Shown here: one piece after another, positions 15,750 through 24,462 of the stretch
Layout of the letters: every line of letters begins with the position of its first letter
Numbering within the stretch: position 1 is the first letter of the stretch
From: Hyphomicrobiales bacterium
GTDB taxonomy: Bacteria; Pseudomonadota; Alphaproteobacteria; Rhizobiales; Beijerinckiaceae
Length of the DNA stretch: 33,088 nucleotides
Assembly: GCA_019247605.1 (NCBI GenBank)
Contig: JAFBAS010000099.1
Coordinates: 1 to 33,088, forward strand
Direction: 5' to 3'
Program-made: the position numbers and the translations under genes
Notes under the pieces: generated by a model
What the model saw: only the letters and a program-made list of their open reading frames with translations
What the model was told of the DNA's origin: nothing
Database searches by the model: none

Positions 15750-17546
15750 ATGAGCGAGACCGCCGCCACGCGTCGCGTTTCGAAATGGCTTTCCGTGTTC
15801 GGACAAGCGCTCAAGCGTGGCGACGTCGAGAGCGCGGCTGCGATGTTCGCCCAGGAGAGCTACTGGCGCGACCTTCTGGCCTTCACCTGGAATATCAAAA
15901 CAGCCGAAGGGCGCGCCGCGATCGCGACCATGCTCGAATCGACGCTTGCGAGCGCGCGCCCCGATAATTGGGAACTCGCAGGCGAAGCGAGCGAGGCGGA
16001 CGGCATGACCGAGGGCTGGTTCGTGTTCGAGACCGAGGCCGCCCGGGGCCACGGCCATCTGCGGCTGAAGGGCGACAAATGCTGGACCATGCTCACGGCG
16101 ATGACCGAGCTCAAGGGCCATGAGGAGAAGTCTGGCCCTACGCGAGAGAAGGGCGTCGAGCATGGGAGCGTGAAAAGGCGGCGAACCTGGCTCGACCGCA
16201 AAACGGCGGAGGAGGCGGAGCTTGGCCATAAACGCCAGCCCTATTGTCTCATTGTGGGCGGAGGCCAGGCGGGCATCGGGCTGGGGGCCAGACTCAAGCG
16301 CCTCGGTGTACCGACGCTGATCGTCGACAAGCATGAGCGGCCAGGCGATCAATGGCGCAAGCGCTACAAATCGCTCTGCCTGCACGACCCGGTCTGGTAC
16401 GACCACATGCCTTATTTGCCGTTTCCGGAGCATTGGCCGGTGTTCTCGCCCAAGGACAAGATCGGCGATTGGCTCGAGATGTACACGAAAATAATGGAGC
16501 TCAATTATTGGCCTTCAACCGAGTGCAAGAGCGCCTCTTATGACGAGAAGCGCCAGCAATGGACCGTGAAGGTCAAGCGGGGCACCAGAACGATCACGCT
16601 TAAGCCCAAGCAGCTCATCCTCGCGACGGGCATGTCGGGCGTCCCGAACCTTCCGAAATTCCCCGGTGCGAGGCGCTTCAAGGGCGTGCAGCACCATTCG
16701 AGCCAGCATCCAGGTGGGGAGGCCTATAAGGGCAAAAAATGCGTCGTGATCGGTTCGAACAACTCGGCGCACGACATTTGCGCCGATCTTTGGGAGAATG
16801 GCGCGCATGTGACGATGGTGCAGCGCTCCTCGACCCATGTGGCGCGCTCAGACACGCTCATGGAGCTTGGCCTCGGCGCGCTTTATTCGGAGGCGGCCGT
16901 GAAGGCCGGCATCACGACCGACAAGGCGGATATGATCTTCGCCTCGATACCCTACGCGCTTCTCGCCGGTTTCCAGGTGCCCGTCTACAAGGAGATCGCC
17001 AAGCGAGACGCCGATTTTTACCGAAGGCTGGAGAAGGCGGGCTTCATCCATGATTGGGGCGACGACGACTCAGGCCTCTTCATGAAATATTTGCGCCGCG
17101 GCTCGGGATATTACATCGATGTCGGCGCCTCCGACCTGATCGCCGAAGGCAAGATCAAGCTCAAGAGCGGCGTCGAGGTGACGCAGATCACCGAAAAAGG
17201 CGTGCGGCTCAGCGATGAAAGCGAGCTTCCGGCGGACCTCATCGTCTATGCGACGGGTTATGGCTCCATGAACGGTTGGGCCGCGAAGCTCATTTCCGCG
17301 GAGGTCGCGGCAAAAGTCGGCAAATGCTGGGGGCTTGGCTCGAGCACCAAGAAGGACCCTGGACCGTGGGAGGGTGAGCTTCGCAATATGTGGAAGCCGA
17401 CGCGCCAGGAGGCGCTCTGGTTTCATGGCGGCAATCTGCACCAGTCGCGCCACTACTCGAAATATCTCGCTCTGCAGATTAAGGCGCGGCTCGAGAACGT
17501 TGCGACGCCTGTTTACGGTCTGCCCGAAGTCCACCATGTGAGCTGA
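15750..17546 (+). CDS. Flavin-containing monooxygenase fused to an NTF2/SnoaL-like N-terminal domain
   Basis: The 598-residue product has two parts. Residues ~1-130 look like an NTF2/SnoaL-type alpha+beta domain (FGQALKRGDVESAAAMFAQE, LLAFTWNIKTAEGRAAIATM). From ~160 a flavoprotein monooxygenase begins: the FAD motif IVGGGQAGIGLG, HERPGDQWRKRY, an ATGMSGVPNLP segment, the FMO/BVMO-like FKGVQHHSSQH, and the NADPH motif VVIGSNNSAHD near residue 332. The C-terminal YATGYGSMNG closes the FAD domain. GGGAGG lies 5 nt before the ATG. The fusion recurs among bacterial FMO-like proteins of about 600 residues. NADPH- and O2-dependent hydroxylation of a small organic molecule is expected; the substrate is unknown. 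It is divergent from the SDR gene, with 237 nt between. Confidence 0.87.
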   Translation: MSETAATRRVSKWLSVFGQALKRGDVESAAAMFAQESYWRDLLAFTWNIKTAEGRAAIATMLESTLASARPDNWELAGEASEADGMTEGWFVFETEAARGHGHLRLKGDKCWTMLTAMTELKGHEEKSGPTREKGVEHGSVKRRRTWLDRKTAEEAELGHKRQPYCLIVGGGQAGIGLGARLKRLGVPTLIVDKHERPGDQWRKRYKSLCLHDPVWYDHMPYLPFPEHWPVFSPKDKIGDWLEMYTKIMELNYWPSTECKSASYDEKRQQWTVKVKRGTRTITLKPKQLILATGMSGVPNLPKFPGARRFKGVQHHSSQHPGGEAYKGKKCVVIGSNNSAHDICADLWENGAHVTMVQRSSTHVARSDTLMELGLGALYSEAAVKAGITTDKADMIFASIPYALLAGFQVPVYKEIAKRDADFYRRLEKAGFIHDWGDDDSGLFMKYLRRGSGYYIDVGASDLIAEGKIKLKSGVEVTQITEKGVRLSDESELPADLIVYATGYGSMNGWAAKLISAEVAAKVGKCWGLGSSTKKDPGPWEGELRNMWKPTRQEALWFHGGNLHQSRHYSKYLALQIKARLENVATPVYGLPEVHHVS

Positions 17547-17666
17547 TCGGGCTATTTTGCGCGAGGCGCAAGCCTCACCTCACCGGAATGTTATTGGACG
17601 CGGCGGCGAGTCGCCGTGATCACGAGCGCAGAGTTCTCGTCTTGAGAACCTGGTCCGGAGACGAGG

Positions 17667-18542
17667 ATGCTTGCGCGCGAGATGACACCTTCGCCGGCCG
17701 TCGCGCCCGAGACGCGAGGGCTTGCCCAGGACGAGCCGGTTGAAGCGCGCTGGTTACGTCGCCATTCGGGGCTGGTGCGCTTCACACACTGGGTGAATGC
17801 CTTGTGCTTCATCTTCCTGTTGATGAGCGGGCTGCAGATCTTCAACGCGCACCCTGCTCTCTATGTCGGGGCGCAATCGGAGTTCGAGCATCCCACGATC
17901 TCGATCACGGCCAAGCGCGCCGATCACGGCATCAAGGGCGAGACGATGATCTTCGGCCACGCTATCGACACGACAGGCGTGCTCGGCGTCTCCACGACGG
18001 GCGGGCAGGTGACACCGCGTGCCTTTCCGAGCTGGAGCACCATCCCCAGCTACCAGGACCTCGCGACGGGAAGGCTGTGGCACTTCTTCTTCGCCTGGAT
18101 GCTCGTGCTGAACGGCCTTGCCTATCTGGTTTTCGGTTTCGCGAGCCGCCATTTCCGGCGGGACCTTTTGCCGAGCACAGCCGAGCTTCGTCATATCGGC
18201 GCCGACATCGTTGCCCATTTGCGCCTGCGTTTCCCGCGCGGGGAAGCGGCCAAGCGCTACAATGTGCTCCAGCAGCTTGCTTACCTCGCCGTCGTGTTCG
18301 TGCTGTTTCCGCTCGTCGTTCTGACGGGCCTCACCATGTCGCCGGGCATCGACACCGCGGTGCCGCAGCTCCTCTCGCTTTTCGGCGGGCGTCAAACCGC
18401 CCGTCTCATCCATTTTCTCGCAACGTGCGGGCTCGTCACCTTCGTCATCGTGCATCTTGCGATGGTGCTCGTCTCGGGTGTTTGGAACAATATTCGCTCG
18501 ATGGTCACGGGTTGGTACGATCTTCGCACAGAGCCGCGGTGA
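17667..18542 (+). CDS. Cytochrome b561-type membrane subunit partnering a molybdoenzyme
   Basis: The 291-residue product has about four to five membrane helices and paired histidines placed for two b-type hemes: RFTHWVNALCFIF, GRLWHFFFAWMLV, and RLIHFLATCGL with FVIVHLAMVL. This matches the cytochrome b/b6 membrane anchors of formate-dehydrogenase- and thiosulfate-reductase-like systems and the MsrQ-like role. A long soluble loop (residues ~60-120) faces one side of the membrane. ATG 17667 follows GGAGACGAGG; ATG 17682 is an alternative. Its stop lies 2 nt before the sulfite-oxidase-family gene, so the pair is translationally coupled. It probably passes quinol electrons to or from that periplasmic enzyme. 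Confidence 0.85.
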   Translation: MLAREMTPSPAVAPETRGLAQDEPVEARWLRRHSGLVRFTHWVNALCFIFLLMSGLQIFNAHPALYVGAQSEFEHPTISITAKRADHGIKGETMIFGHAIDTTGVLGVSTTGGQVTPRAFPSWSTIPSYQDLATGRLWHFFFAWMLVLNGLAYLVFGFASRHFRRDLLPSTAELRHIGADIVAHLRLRFPRGEAAKRYNVLQQLAYLAVVFVLFPLVVLTGLTMSPGIDTAVPQLLSLFGGRQTARLIHFLATCGLVTFVIVHLAMVLVSGVWNNIRSMVTGWYDLRTEPR

Positions 18543-18544
18543 AA

Positions 18545-19348
18545 ATGCGCAACGTCAGCATGAAACCCAAAGCGCCTCACCGGCGGGGATTCCTCAGCGC
18601 AGCCTTGTCGTTTTTCGCGCTTTCGCTTTCGGCCTGCGACCGCCTGTCGAGCGAGCCGCGCGCCCGATCCGTTCTCGATGCGGCAAGCTCGCTCTCCTAT
18701 CGGGTGCAGCGCTTATTGCTTGGCGCTCACCGTCTCGCCCCCGAATACGGCGAGACCGACATCTCGCCCGTCTTTCGAGCCAACGGCTCGACCGATCCGC
18801 AAGACGACGAGTATCTCGATCTCGCCGACAGGGAATTCGCCGATTGGAAGCTCAAGGTCGATGGCCTCGTCGAGCATGAGCTTTCGCTCTCGCTCGACGA
18901 TTTGCGCGCCCTTCCGGCCCGCACGCAGATCACGCGCCATGATTGCGTCGAGGGCTGGAGCTGCATCGGGAAATGGACAGGCGTGCCGCTTGCCGAGATC
19001 CTGTCGCGCGCGGGGGTCAAGTCGCAAGCGCGCTACGTCGTCTTTCATTGCGCCGACACCTTGAACGACGGCAGCCTGGGCGACGATCCCGAATCGATCC
19101 GCTATTACGAGAGCATCGATCTTGCCGATGCGGCTCATCCCCAGACGATCCTCGCCTATGAGATGAACGGCAAGAAGCTCGACATCGCCCATGGCGCGCC
19201 GCTGCGCCTTCGGCTGGAGCGTCAGCTCGGCTACAAGATGGCAAAATACGTCATGCGCATCGAGCTCGTGCGCAGCTTCGCAGGATTGCACGGCGGCAAA
19301 GGGGGGTATTGGGAAGACCGCGGTTACGAGTGGTATGCGGGGATTTGA
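18545..19348 (+). CDS. Sulfite oxidase family molybdopterin oxidoreductase, predicted Tat lipoprotein
   Basis: The 267-residue product opens with a twin-arginine segment (HRRGFLSAAL, Arg13-Arg14) and a hydrophobic stretch ending in LSAC (28-31), a valid lipobox. It should be folded with its cofactor in the cytoplasm, exported by Tat and anchored as a lipoprotein. The catalytic domain is that of the sulfite oxidase/YedY family: ITRHDCVEGWSCIGKWTGVP holds the Cys134 expected to ligate Mo, followed by VVFHCADTL, LAYEMNGKKLDIAHGAPLRL and YKMAKYVMRIEL. ATG 18545 is chosen; GTG 18539 and ATG 18560 are in frame. The partner is the b-type cytochrome just upstream. The arrangement parallels MsrPQ (YedYZ), but the cytochrome is b561-like and the lipid anchor is unusual. 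The substrate may be a sulfoxide, sulfite or another oxyanion. Confidence 0.85.
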   Translation: MRNVSMKPKAPHRRGFLSAALSFFALSLSACDRLSSEPRARSVLDAASSLSYRVQRLLLGAHRLAPEYGETDISPVFRANGSTDPQDDEYLDLADREFADWKLKVDGLVEHELSLSLDDLRALPARTQITRHDCVEGWSCIGKWTGVPLAEILSRAGVKSQARYVVFHCADTLNDGSLGDDPESIRYYESIDLADAAHPQTILAYEMNGKKLDIAHGAPLRLRLERQLGYKMAKYVMRIELVRSFAGLHGGKGGYWEDRGYEWYAGI

Positions 19349-19490
19349 CGTGAACGCCTCGAGCCGGTCGCATCGATAGTGGAAAAGCGCACGCCCGACA
19401 TCTGGTGCAACCGAGACGCCCTTGTGCGCGAACGCGAGCCGGTTATCCTGCCCGCTATTCAAACCCACCCGTAAACTCGTTCAGGTTTCC

Positions 19491-20660
19491 ATGACCCCCA
19501 ATCTCATCTTGCGCGGCGGGCGCGTCATCGACCCGTCGCAGAAAATCGACGCCGTGATGGATGTCGCCTTCGCAGACGGCAAGGTCGCGGCCCTCGGCTC
19601 CAATCTCGAGACGAATGCCGGCAGCGAGATTCGCGACGTCTCCGGCCATATCGTCACGCCGGGCCTGATCGATCTGCACACGCATGTGTATTGGGGCGGG
19701 ACTTCGCTCGGCATCGATGCCGAGGAATTCTGCCGCACTTCGGGCGTCACCACGGCGGTCGACACCGGCAGCGCCGGCCCCGGCAATTTCCATGGCTTCC
19801 GCAAGCACGTGATCGAGCCCTCAGAGGTTCGCATCCTCGCCTATCTGCATGTCTCCTTTGCCGGCATCTACGCCTTCTCGAACAGGATCATGGTGGGCGA
19901 GAGCGAGGAAATCCGGCTCATGGCGCCGCTCGAGGCGGTCGAGGTCGCGGACAAGAACCGCGACGTCATCGTCGGCATCAAGGTGCGCGTGGGGCAACAC
20001 GCCTCCGGCACGCAAGGCGTGCACGCCCTCGATATCGCGCTCCAGGTCGCCGATGAAACCGGCATGCCGCTCATGGCTCATATCGATCACCCGCCGCCGA
20101 GCTATGAGCATGTCATCTCGCGCCTTCGTCCAGGCGACGTTCTCACGCATGCGTTCCGCCCCTTCCCCAACTCACCGGCAACCGCGCAAGGGACGGTGAA
20201 GCAAGAGGTGATCGCGGCAAGGAAGCGCGGGGTGCTCTTCGATATCGGCCACGGCAAGGGCTCCTTCGCCTTCAAGACGGCGCGTGCCATGCTCGCCAAC
20301 GGGTTCGAGCCCGACACCATCTCGTCGGACGTGCACACGCTCTGCATTAACGGCCCCGCCTTCGATCAGGTGACGACGCTCTCGAAGTTCCTGTGCCTCG
20401 GCATGCCGCTCGAGCGCGTCATCGCCGCCTCGACCGTGAATGCCGCGATGGCATTGAAGCGCCCCGAGCTCGGATCTCTCAAGGCGGGCTCTGTCGGCGA
20501 CGCGACGGTGCTCTCCATCAAGGAGGGCAAGTTCGATTACGTGGACGTCACAGGCGAGCATTTGACGGGGGATCGGCGCATCCTTTCGCAAGGCGTCGTG
20601 ATCGCCGGAAAATGGTGGCATCCCAAGCGCGGCAACAAATTCAGGAGGATCGACGCATGA
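19491..20660 (+). CDS. Amidohydrolase/deacetylase family metallohydrolase
   Basis: The 389-residue product is a cyclic-amidohydrolase-superfamily barrel. Visible metal-site elements are DLHTHVYWGG (His-x-His), GIKVRVG (Lys that is often carboxylated), AHIDHPPP and THAFRPF (His ligands), and SSDVHTLCI (catalytic Asp). The N-terminal strand LILRGGRVIDPSQKIDAVMD and C-terminal SVGDATVLSI form the small beta domain. The HVYWGG variant is typical of the EF_0837/Atu3266-like deacetylase group rather than dihydroorotase. ATG 19491 gives this N-terminus directly; only CAGG serves as a weak Shine-Dalgarno. The 3' end overlaps the RidA gene by 4 nt. Together they suggest hydrolysis of an N-acyl or ester compound, with RidA clearing reactive imine intermediates. 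Confidence 0.85.
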   Translation: MTPNLILRGGRVIDPSQKIDAVMDVAFADGKVAALGSNLETNAGSEIRDVSGHIVTPGLIDLHTHVYWGGTSLGIDAEEFCRTSGVTTAVDTGSAGPGNFHGFRKHVIEPSEVRILAYLHVSFAGIYAFSNRIMVGESEEIRLMAPLEAVEVADKNRDVIVGIKVRVGQHASGTQGVHALDIALQVADETGMPLMAHIDHPPPSYEHVISRLRPGDVLTHAFRPFPNSPATAQGTVKQEVIAARKRGVLFDIGHGKGSFAFKTARAMLANGFEPDTISSDVHTLCINGPAFDQVTTLSKFLCLGMPLERVIAASTVNAAMALKRPELGSLKAGSVGDATVLSIKEGKFDYVDVTGEHLTGDRRILSQGVVIAGKWWHPKRGNKFRRIDA

Positions 20661-21115
20661 GTGCCGAAGACAAATTGAAGGCGATGGGTCTCACCCTGCC
20701 GCCGACGCCCAAGCCGTTGGCCAATTACGTGCCCTACAAGAAAATCGGCGATCTCGTCTTCCTTTCGGGGCAGGGGCCACGCTATCCGGACGGCAGCTTC
20801 GCCAAAGGCAAGGTCGGCCGCGACGTCACGGTCGAGCAAGCCTATGAGCATGCAAAGCTCGTCGGCCTTGGCCTCCTTTCTGCCGCCAAGGCTGCGGCCG
20901 GCTCGCTCGATAAGGTCGAGATGTTGAAGATGCTCGGCATGGTGAACGCCGTGCCGGAATTCACCCAGCAACCGCAAGTGATCAACGGCTGCTCGGATCT
21001 CTTCGTCGCCGTGCTCGGCGACAACGGCCGCCATGCGCGCTCGGCGGTCGGCATGGGTTCATTGCCCGAAAACATCACGGTCGAGATCGAGGTGGTCATC
21101 CGCGTGCTTGCGTGA
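20657..21115 (+). CDS. RidA family protein (YjgF/YER057c/UK114)
   Basis: The 152-residue product has the RidA fold: GDLVFLSGQGPRYPDG, a helical middle (EHAKLVGLGLLSAAKAAAGS), VEMLKMLGMVNAVPEF, and HARSAVGMGSLPENITVEIE, in which the conserved Arg precedes SAVG. It belongs to the longer ~150-residue subgroup. Canonical RidA deaminates enamine/imine intermediates; subgroup members may differ. AGGAGG (20643-20648) lies 8 nt before the ATG, and the ATG overlaps the amidohydrolase TGA (ATGA), so translation is coupled. Confidence 0.88.
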   Translation: MSAEDKLKAMGLTLPPTPKPLANYVPYKKIGDLVFLSGQGPRYPDGSFAKGKVGRDVTVEQAYEHAKLVGLGLLSAAKAAAGSLDKVEMLKMLGMVNAVPEFTQQPQVINGCSDLFVAVLGDNGRHARSAVGMGSLPENITVEIEVVIRVLA

Positions 21116-21151
21116 CGCGCAAGTTCGATGGGGTTACATGATCGGCGATCC

Positions 21152-21541
21152 TCACGCCCCGATCTCGAGCTCGAACACCGCCACGATGTGGCGCGGCAGG
21201 CGCCGCGGCGTAATCAGCACCGCGTCGGCGCGCAAATCGCAGCTCGTCGCCCAGGGATTGCGCGTGAGCCAATGGGCGGCAGCGCGGCTGAAGACGCGCC
21301 GCTTGCCGGGGCCGATCGCTTCGAGTGCCGCTTCGAGAGCGTCGCGCGCCTTCACCTCGACGAAAGCGATGGCACGCCCGCGCCGCATGATGAGGTCGAT
21401 CTCACCGCCCTTGCCGCCGAAGCGACGCGCCAGCGGCCGATAGCCCTTGAGCATGAGAAAGAGGAGCGCCAGGGTTTCGGCCCGAAAACCGCGTTTCAAG
21501 GCGCGCCGTCGACGCGCCAAGAAGGAAGCGCCACGGTTCAC
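21152..21541 (-). CDS. yraN: UPF0102/YraN family nuclease-like protein
   Basis: The 129-residue product has the YraN pattern: [20 protein letters not shown], then [16 protein letters not shown] and AFVEVKAR, the PD-(D/E)xK-like core with Glu-Ile-Asp and Glu-Val-Lys, which suggests an intact nuclease fold. The family is often linked to rsmI, and its function is not firmly established. Translation starts at a GTG overlapping the rsmI stop (GTGA, 4-nt overlap), so the two are coupled. Confidence 0.88.
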   Translation of the reverse strand: MNRGASFLARRRRALKRGFRAETLALLFLMLKGYRPLARRFGGKGGEIDLIMRRGRAIAFVEVKARDALEAALEAIGPGKRRVFSRAAAHWLTRNPWATSCDLRADAVLITPRRLPRHIVAVFELEIGA

Positions 21542-22476
21542 CGATCGACCTTGTGCGTGAGCTCGAGCGCACGGGCATAGACCTCGCGCCGCGGTAAACC
21601 CGTCTCCGCGGCGACCCGTCCCACCGCTTCCTTGAGGGACCGACCGTCGAGAGCCTTCGCGAGATGTTCGTCGAGCTTTTCGGACGCCTTCGCGTGGGCT
21701 CCTTCCTCCCCGGGCGCGCCGATCACCACCACGACCTCGCCCTTCGGGGGGCCTGCATCCGTATAATTCCGCGCGAGCTCGGCGAGCGAGCCGCGCCGCA
21801 CCTCCTCGAAGAGTTTGGTCAATTCGCGTGTCACCGCAGCCTTGCGTTCGCCGAGGACGGATGCGGCATCCTCGAGCATGGCGGCAAGCCGGCGCGGCGA
21901 TTCGAAAATCACAAGCGTGCCTGGAACGCTCGCCAGTTGTGAAAGCCGGCTGCGTCGAGCGGCCTGTTTTTGCGGCAGGAATCCTTCGAAGAAGAAGCGA
22001 TGCGTGGGCAGACCGGCAACCATCAGCGCGGCGAGAACCGAGGAAGCGCCCGGCAGGCCCGTCACGGCGATGCCATCGGCCAGCGCCGCCTCGACGAGCT
22101 TGAACCCAGGATCGGAAATGAGCGGCGTTCCGGCATCGGAGACGAGCGCAATTTTCGCCCCTTCCCTCAGCTTGGCGAGGATCGCGGGGCGGACCCGCTC
22201 GGCGTTGTGCTCATGATAGGCCTCTAGGGGGGTCGCGAGGCCGTAATGGGCAAACAGCCGCCGCGTCACCCTCGTGTCCTCGGCAAGTACCGTATCGGCA
22301 CCCGCGAGCGTCGCAAGAGCCCGCAATGTCATGTCGCCGAGGTTGCCGATCGGCGTCGCCACGATGTGAAGCCCCGCCCTGAGTGTCGCAGGCAAAAGCC
22401 TTGGAGGCGCAGCTTCACGCTGGTTCGGTGGCGGCAAATCGCGTCCCGGCAAGGTCAGCTCCCCATGGCGCATCAT
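21538..22476 (-). CDS. rsmI: 16S rRNA (cytidine1402-2'-O)-methyltransferase
   Basis: The 312-residue product is RsmI, which 2'-O-methylates C1402 in the decoding centre of 16S rRNA using SAM. The tetrapyrrole-methylase-fold motifs are clear: [85 protein letters not shown] and VIFESPRRL. The C-terminal domain ends in a YraN-coupled overlap. The N-terminal ~35 residues before HIVATPIGN are longer than in many homologs, so a downstream start cannot be excluded. It is divergent from the lipoprotein gene, as is common in alphaproteobacteria. Confidence 0.93.
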   Translation of the reverse strand: MMRHGELTLPGRDLPPPNQREAAPPRLLPATLRAGLHIVATPIGNLGDMTLRALATLAGADTVLAEDTRVTRRLFAHYGLATPLEAYHEHNAERVRPAILAKLREGAKIALVSDAGTPLISDPGFKLVEAALADGIAVTGLPGASSVLAALMVAGLPTHRFFFEGFLPQKQAARRSRLSQLASVPGTLVIFESPRRLAAMLEDAASVLGERKAAVTRELTKLFEEVRRGSLAELARNYTDAGPPKGEVVVVIGAPGEEGAHAKASEKLDEHLAKALDGRSLKEAVGRVAAETGLPRREVYARALELTHKVDR

Positions 22477-22695
22477 CCCATAAGGCCTTTTGCGGGCGAT
22501 CGGTAGCGCGGTCCGGTGGGCGGCTTGGCGGAGAAGCCAGAATCCGCTCGCCTCGACACATTATCGCCATTGAAGGATTGATGTTGCACCAGCCCCGCTC
22601 GCACGCCTAAAACTTTCATTAAAGGGGCGTAAGGGGGAAATGTGGTGAGGACAAAGGGCATGTTGCGCTATCAGCGGGCGGGGGAAAGATTCGGC

Positions 22696-23913
22696 ATGAA
22701 TTTTCGGATGAATGACGTGACGCCATCCAGCCCCCCTGTCCCCGATTGCCTTCCTGCGCCTATGCCTTTTTCTCCCGAGCGCCGGTTGATGCTTGCCGGC
22801 ATGCTGACGCTTTGCGTCGCGGCCTGCTCGGGTGCGGGGCTTCCCGGGTTCGAGCAGACGCCCGCCGTTCCCGCCGTCGGCGCGGGAGGCGTCAAGATCG
22901 CACTCATCTTGCCGCTGAGCGCGGGTGGACAGACCGGGATCGCGGCGAATTCGCTGAAAAACGCGGGCGAGCTTGCCATCGCGGAGGCCAACGCACCCAA
23001 TGTGCAACTCATCGTCAAGGACGACAAAGGCACTTCCGACGGGGCATCCGCTGCGGCCCAGGAGGCCGTCAACGAAGGCGCCGAACTCATCGTGGGTCCC
23101 CTGATCGCGGCGAATGTGCAGGCCGCGGCGGCGGTCGCCCGCGCGGCCGGGCGGCCTGTGATCGCCTTTTCCTCCGATGCGAGCGTCGCCTCGCGCGGCG
23201 TCTATCTCTTGAGCTTCATGCCGGCGACCGACGTGCAGCGCGTCGTCAGCTACGCCGCCGCGCAAGGCAAGCACTCCTTCGCCGCGCTCGTCCCCGACAC
23301 CCCCTACGGTCAGGTCACCGGAGGGGCTTTCCAGGAGGCGGTGACGCGGGCGGGCGCACGCGTCACCGCGCTCGAACATTATGGTCCTGAACACAACCAG
23401 ATGATCGACACCGCGAAGCGCCTTGCTCCTGCCTTGCAAGAGGCCGATGCGCTCTTCATACCGGACGGAGCGGATACGCTGCCCGGCATTCTCGAGGCGC
23501 TTGCCACGAGCGGCGTCGATTTGAAACGCCTCAAGCTCATCGGCACGGGCGTGTGGAATGATCCGAAGCTGTTTCGCTTGCCGCAAATGCAAGGTAGCTG
23601 GTTCCCGGCGCCTGAGCCGTCAGGTTTTGCCGCCTTCGCACAACGCTACCGGGCTCGCTACAATTCGGAACCGTCGCGGATCGCGTCGCTCTCCTATGAC
23701 GCGCTGTCGCTTGCGGCGGCGCTCGTGCGCACGCAAGGTTCACAGCGCTTCTCCGAGACCGTGCTCACGAACCCCTCCGGCTTCGCCGGTGCGGATGGGC
23801 TCTTTCGCTTCCACCCGGACGGGACGAGCGATCGCGGCCTCGCGGTTCTCGAAATTCGCAATGGGTCGGCAGTGACGGTGAGCCCCGCGCCGAAGTCCTT
23901 CGCGGGAAGTTGA
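22696..23913 (+). CDS. Penicillin-binding-protein-activator-like / branched-chain-amino-acid-type binding lipoprotein
   Basis: The product (about 405 residues from ATG 22696) has a lipoprotein signal ending LTLCVAAC with C-terminal SGAG, so it is membrane-anchored facing the periplasm. The mature region is a type I periplasmic-binding fold: VKIALILPLSAGGQTGIAAN, LIVKDDKGTSDGASAAAQEA, ELIVGPLIAANVQAAAAVAR, and LSYDALSLAAALVR. Its position divergent from rsmI-yraN matches the LpoA-like activator locus rather than an ABC transporter operon; no permease or ATPase genes are present. The start is uncertain: 22642 (GTG), 22660, 22696 and 22762 are all in frame, and 22762 would give the shortest signal peptide but lacks a Shine-Dalgarno. 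Confidence 0.8.
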   Translation: MNFRMNDVTPSSPPVPDCLPAPMPFSPERRLMLAGMLTLCVAACSGAGLPGFEQTPAVPAVGAGGVKIALILPLSAGGQTGIAANSLKNAGELAIAEANAPNVQLIVKDDKGTSDGASAAAQEAVNEGAELIVGPLIAANVQAAAAVARAAGRPVIAFSSDASVASRGVYLLSFMPATDVQRVVSYAAAQGKHSFAALVPDTPYGQVTGGAFQEAVTRAGARVTALEHYGPEHNQMIDTAKRLAPALQEADALFIPDGADTLPGILEALATSGVDLKRLKLIGTGVWNDPKLFRLPQMQGSWFPAPEPSGFAAFAQRYRARYNSEPSRIASLSYDALSLAAALVRTQGSQRFSETVLTNPSGFAGADGLFRFHPDGTSDRGLAVLEIRNGSAVTVSPAPKSFAGS

Positions 23914-24059
23914 GCCCTCGCATGCTCGCCAGGAGCGATCGCTTTGCGCGTAATGCGGGAAATCGGGAGAACGTCTTTCGCGGCGAAGATGCTCGATCAA
24001 AGGCTGACCACGCCCGCCTCTGGTCTTGAAGCGATCACGCGCCAGGAGATCCACCAACC

Positions 24060-24392
24060 ATGATTCGCGCGCTGCTCCGCCTGCTTCGCGGTCTCGGCTA
24101 TCTTATTTTGGCGCTCGGCTTCATCGCCTTCGTGGTCGACGGCTCGCGCTATATCGCCAATAACGAATGGTCCTTCCTCACGCTGGGCGCCGCCGTCGAC
24201 GCCGTGCTTCCGCGCGCCTATGCGGGCTGGGAAACGGCGGCCAAGCTCAGGTTGCCCGGCTTTCTTTGGGACCCGGTGCTCACGCGCGCGCTCGCGCTTC
24301 CTTTCTTCGTCGTGGCGGCAGTGATCGGCGTCTTGCTTTTGGTTCTCGGCCGGAAGCGCAAGCCCCCGATCGGGTATTCGAACCGCGATTAG
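24060..24392 (+). CDS. Small two-helix membrane protein, unrecognised function
   Basis: The 110-residue product has one membrane helix near the N-terminus (GYLILALGFIAFVVDG, about 12-27) and another near the C-terminus (FFVVAAVIGVLLLVLG, about 82-97), joined by a ~50-residue loop with several Trp residues (NNEWSF, GWET, FLWDP). A basic tail (RKRKPP) suggests a cytoplasmic C-terminus. AGGAG lies about 11 nt before the ATG. Conserved short proteins of this layout occur in Hyphomicrobiales without a known role. It ends 70 nt before the convergent ung stop. Confidence 0.7.
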   Translation: MIRALLRLLRGLGYLILALGFIAFVVDGSRYIANNEWSFLTLGAAVDAVLPRAYAGWETAAKLRLPGFLWDPVLTRALALPFFVVAAVIGVLLLVLGRKRKPPIGYSNRD

Positions 24393-24400
24393 CGGGAGCA

Positions 24401-24459
24401 GTGAAGTGTGAGTAGTGAATGGCGAGGCGCGATCCTCTTCGCTACTACATTCACTTCAC
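24401..24459. terminator. Imperfect hairpin between convergent genes, made of short ACTC/GTGA-type repeats
   Basis: GTGAAGTG (24401-24408) pairs perfectly with CACTTCAC (24452-24459), with further partial pairing inside (GTAGT with ACTAC; GAGG with CCTC). It sits just past the stop of the small membrane gene and adjoins the ung stop, so it could end transcription from both sides. The sequence continues to about 24,485 with reiterated TCACCTCTCACCTCTCATTC, a low-complexity repeat style common in alphaproteobacterial intergenic DNA. Confidence 0.4.
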
Positions 24460-24462
24460 CTC

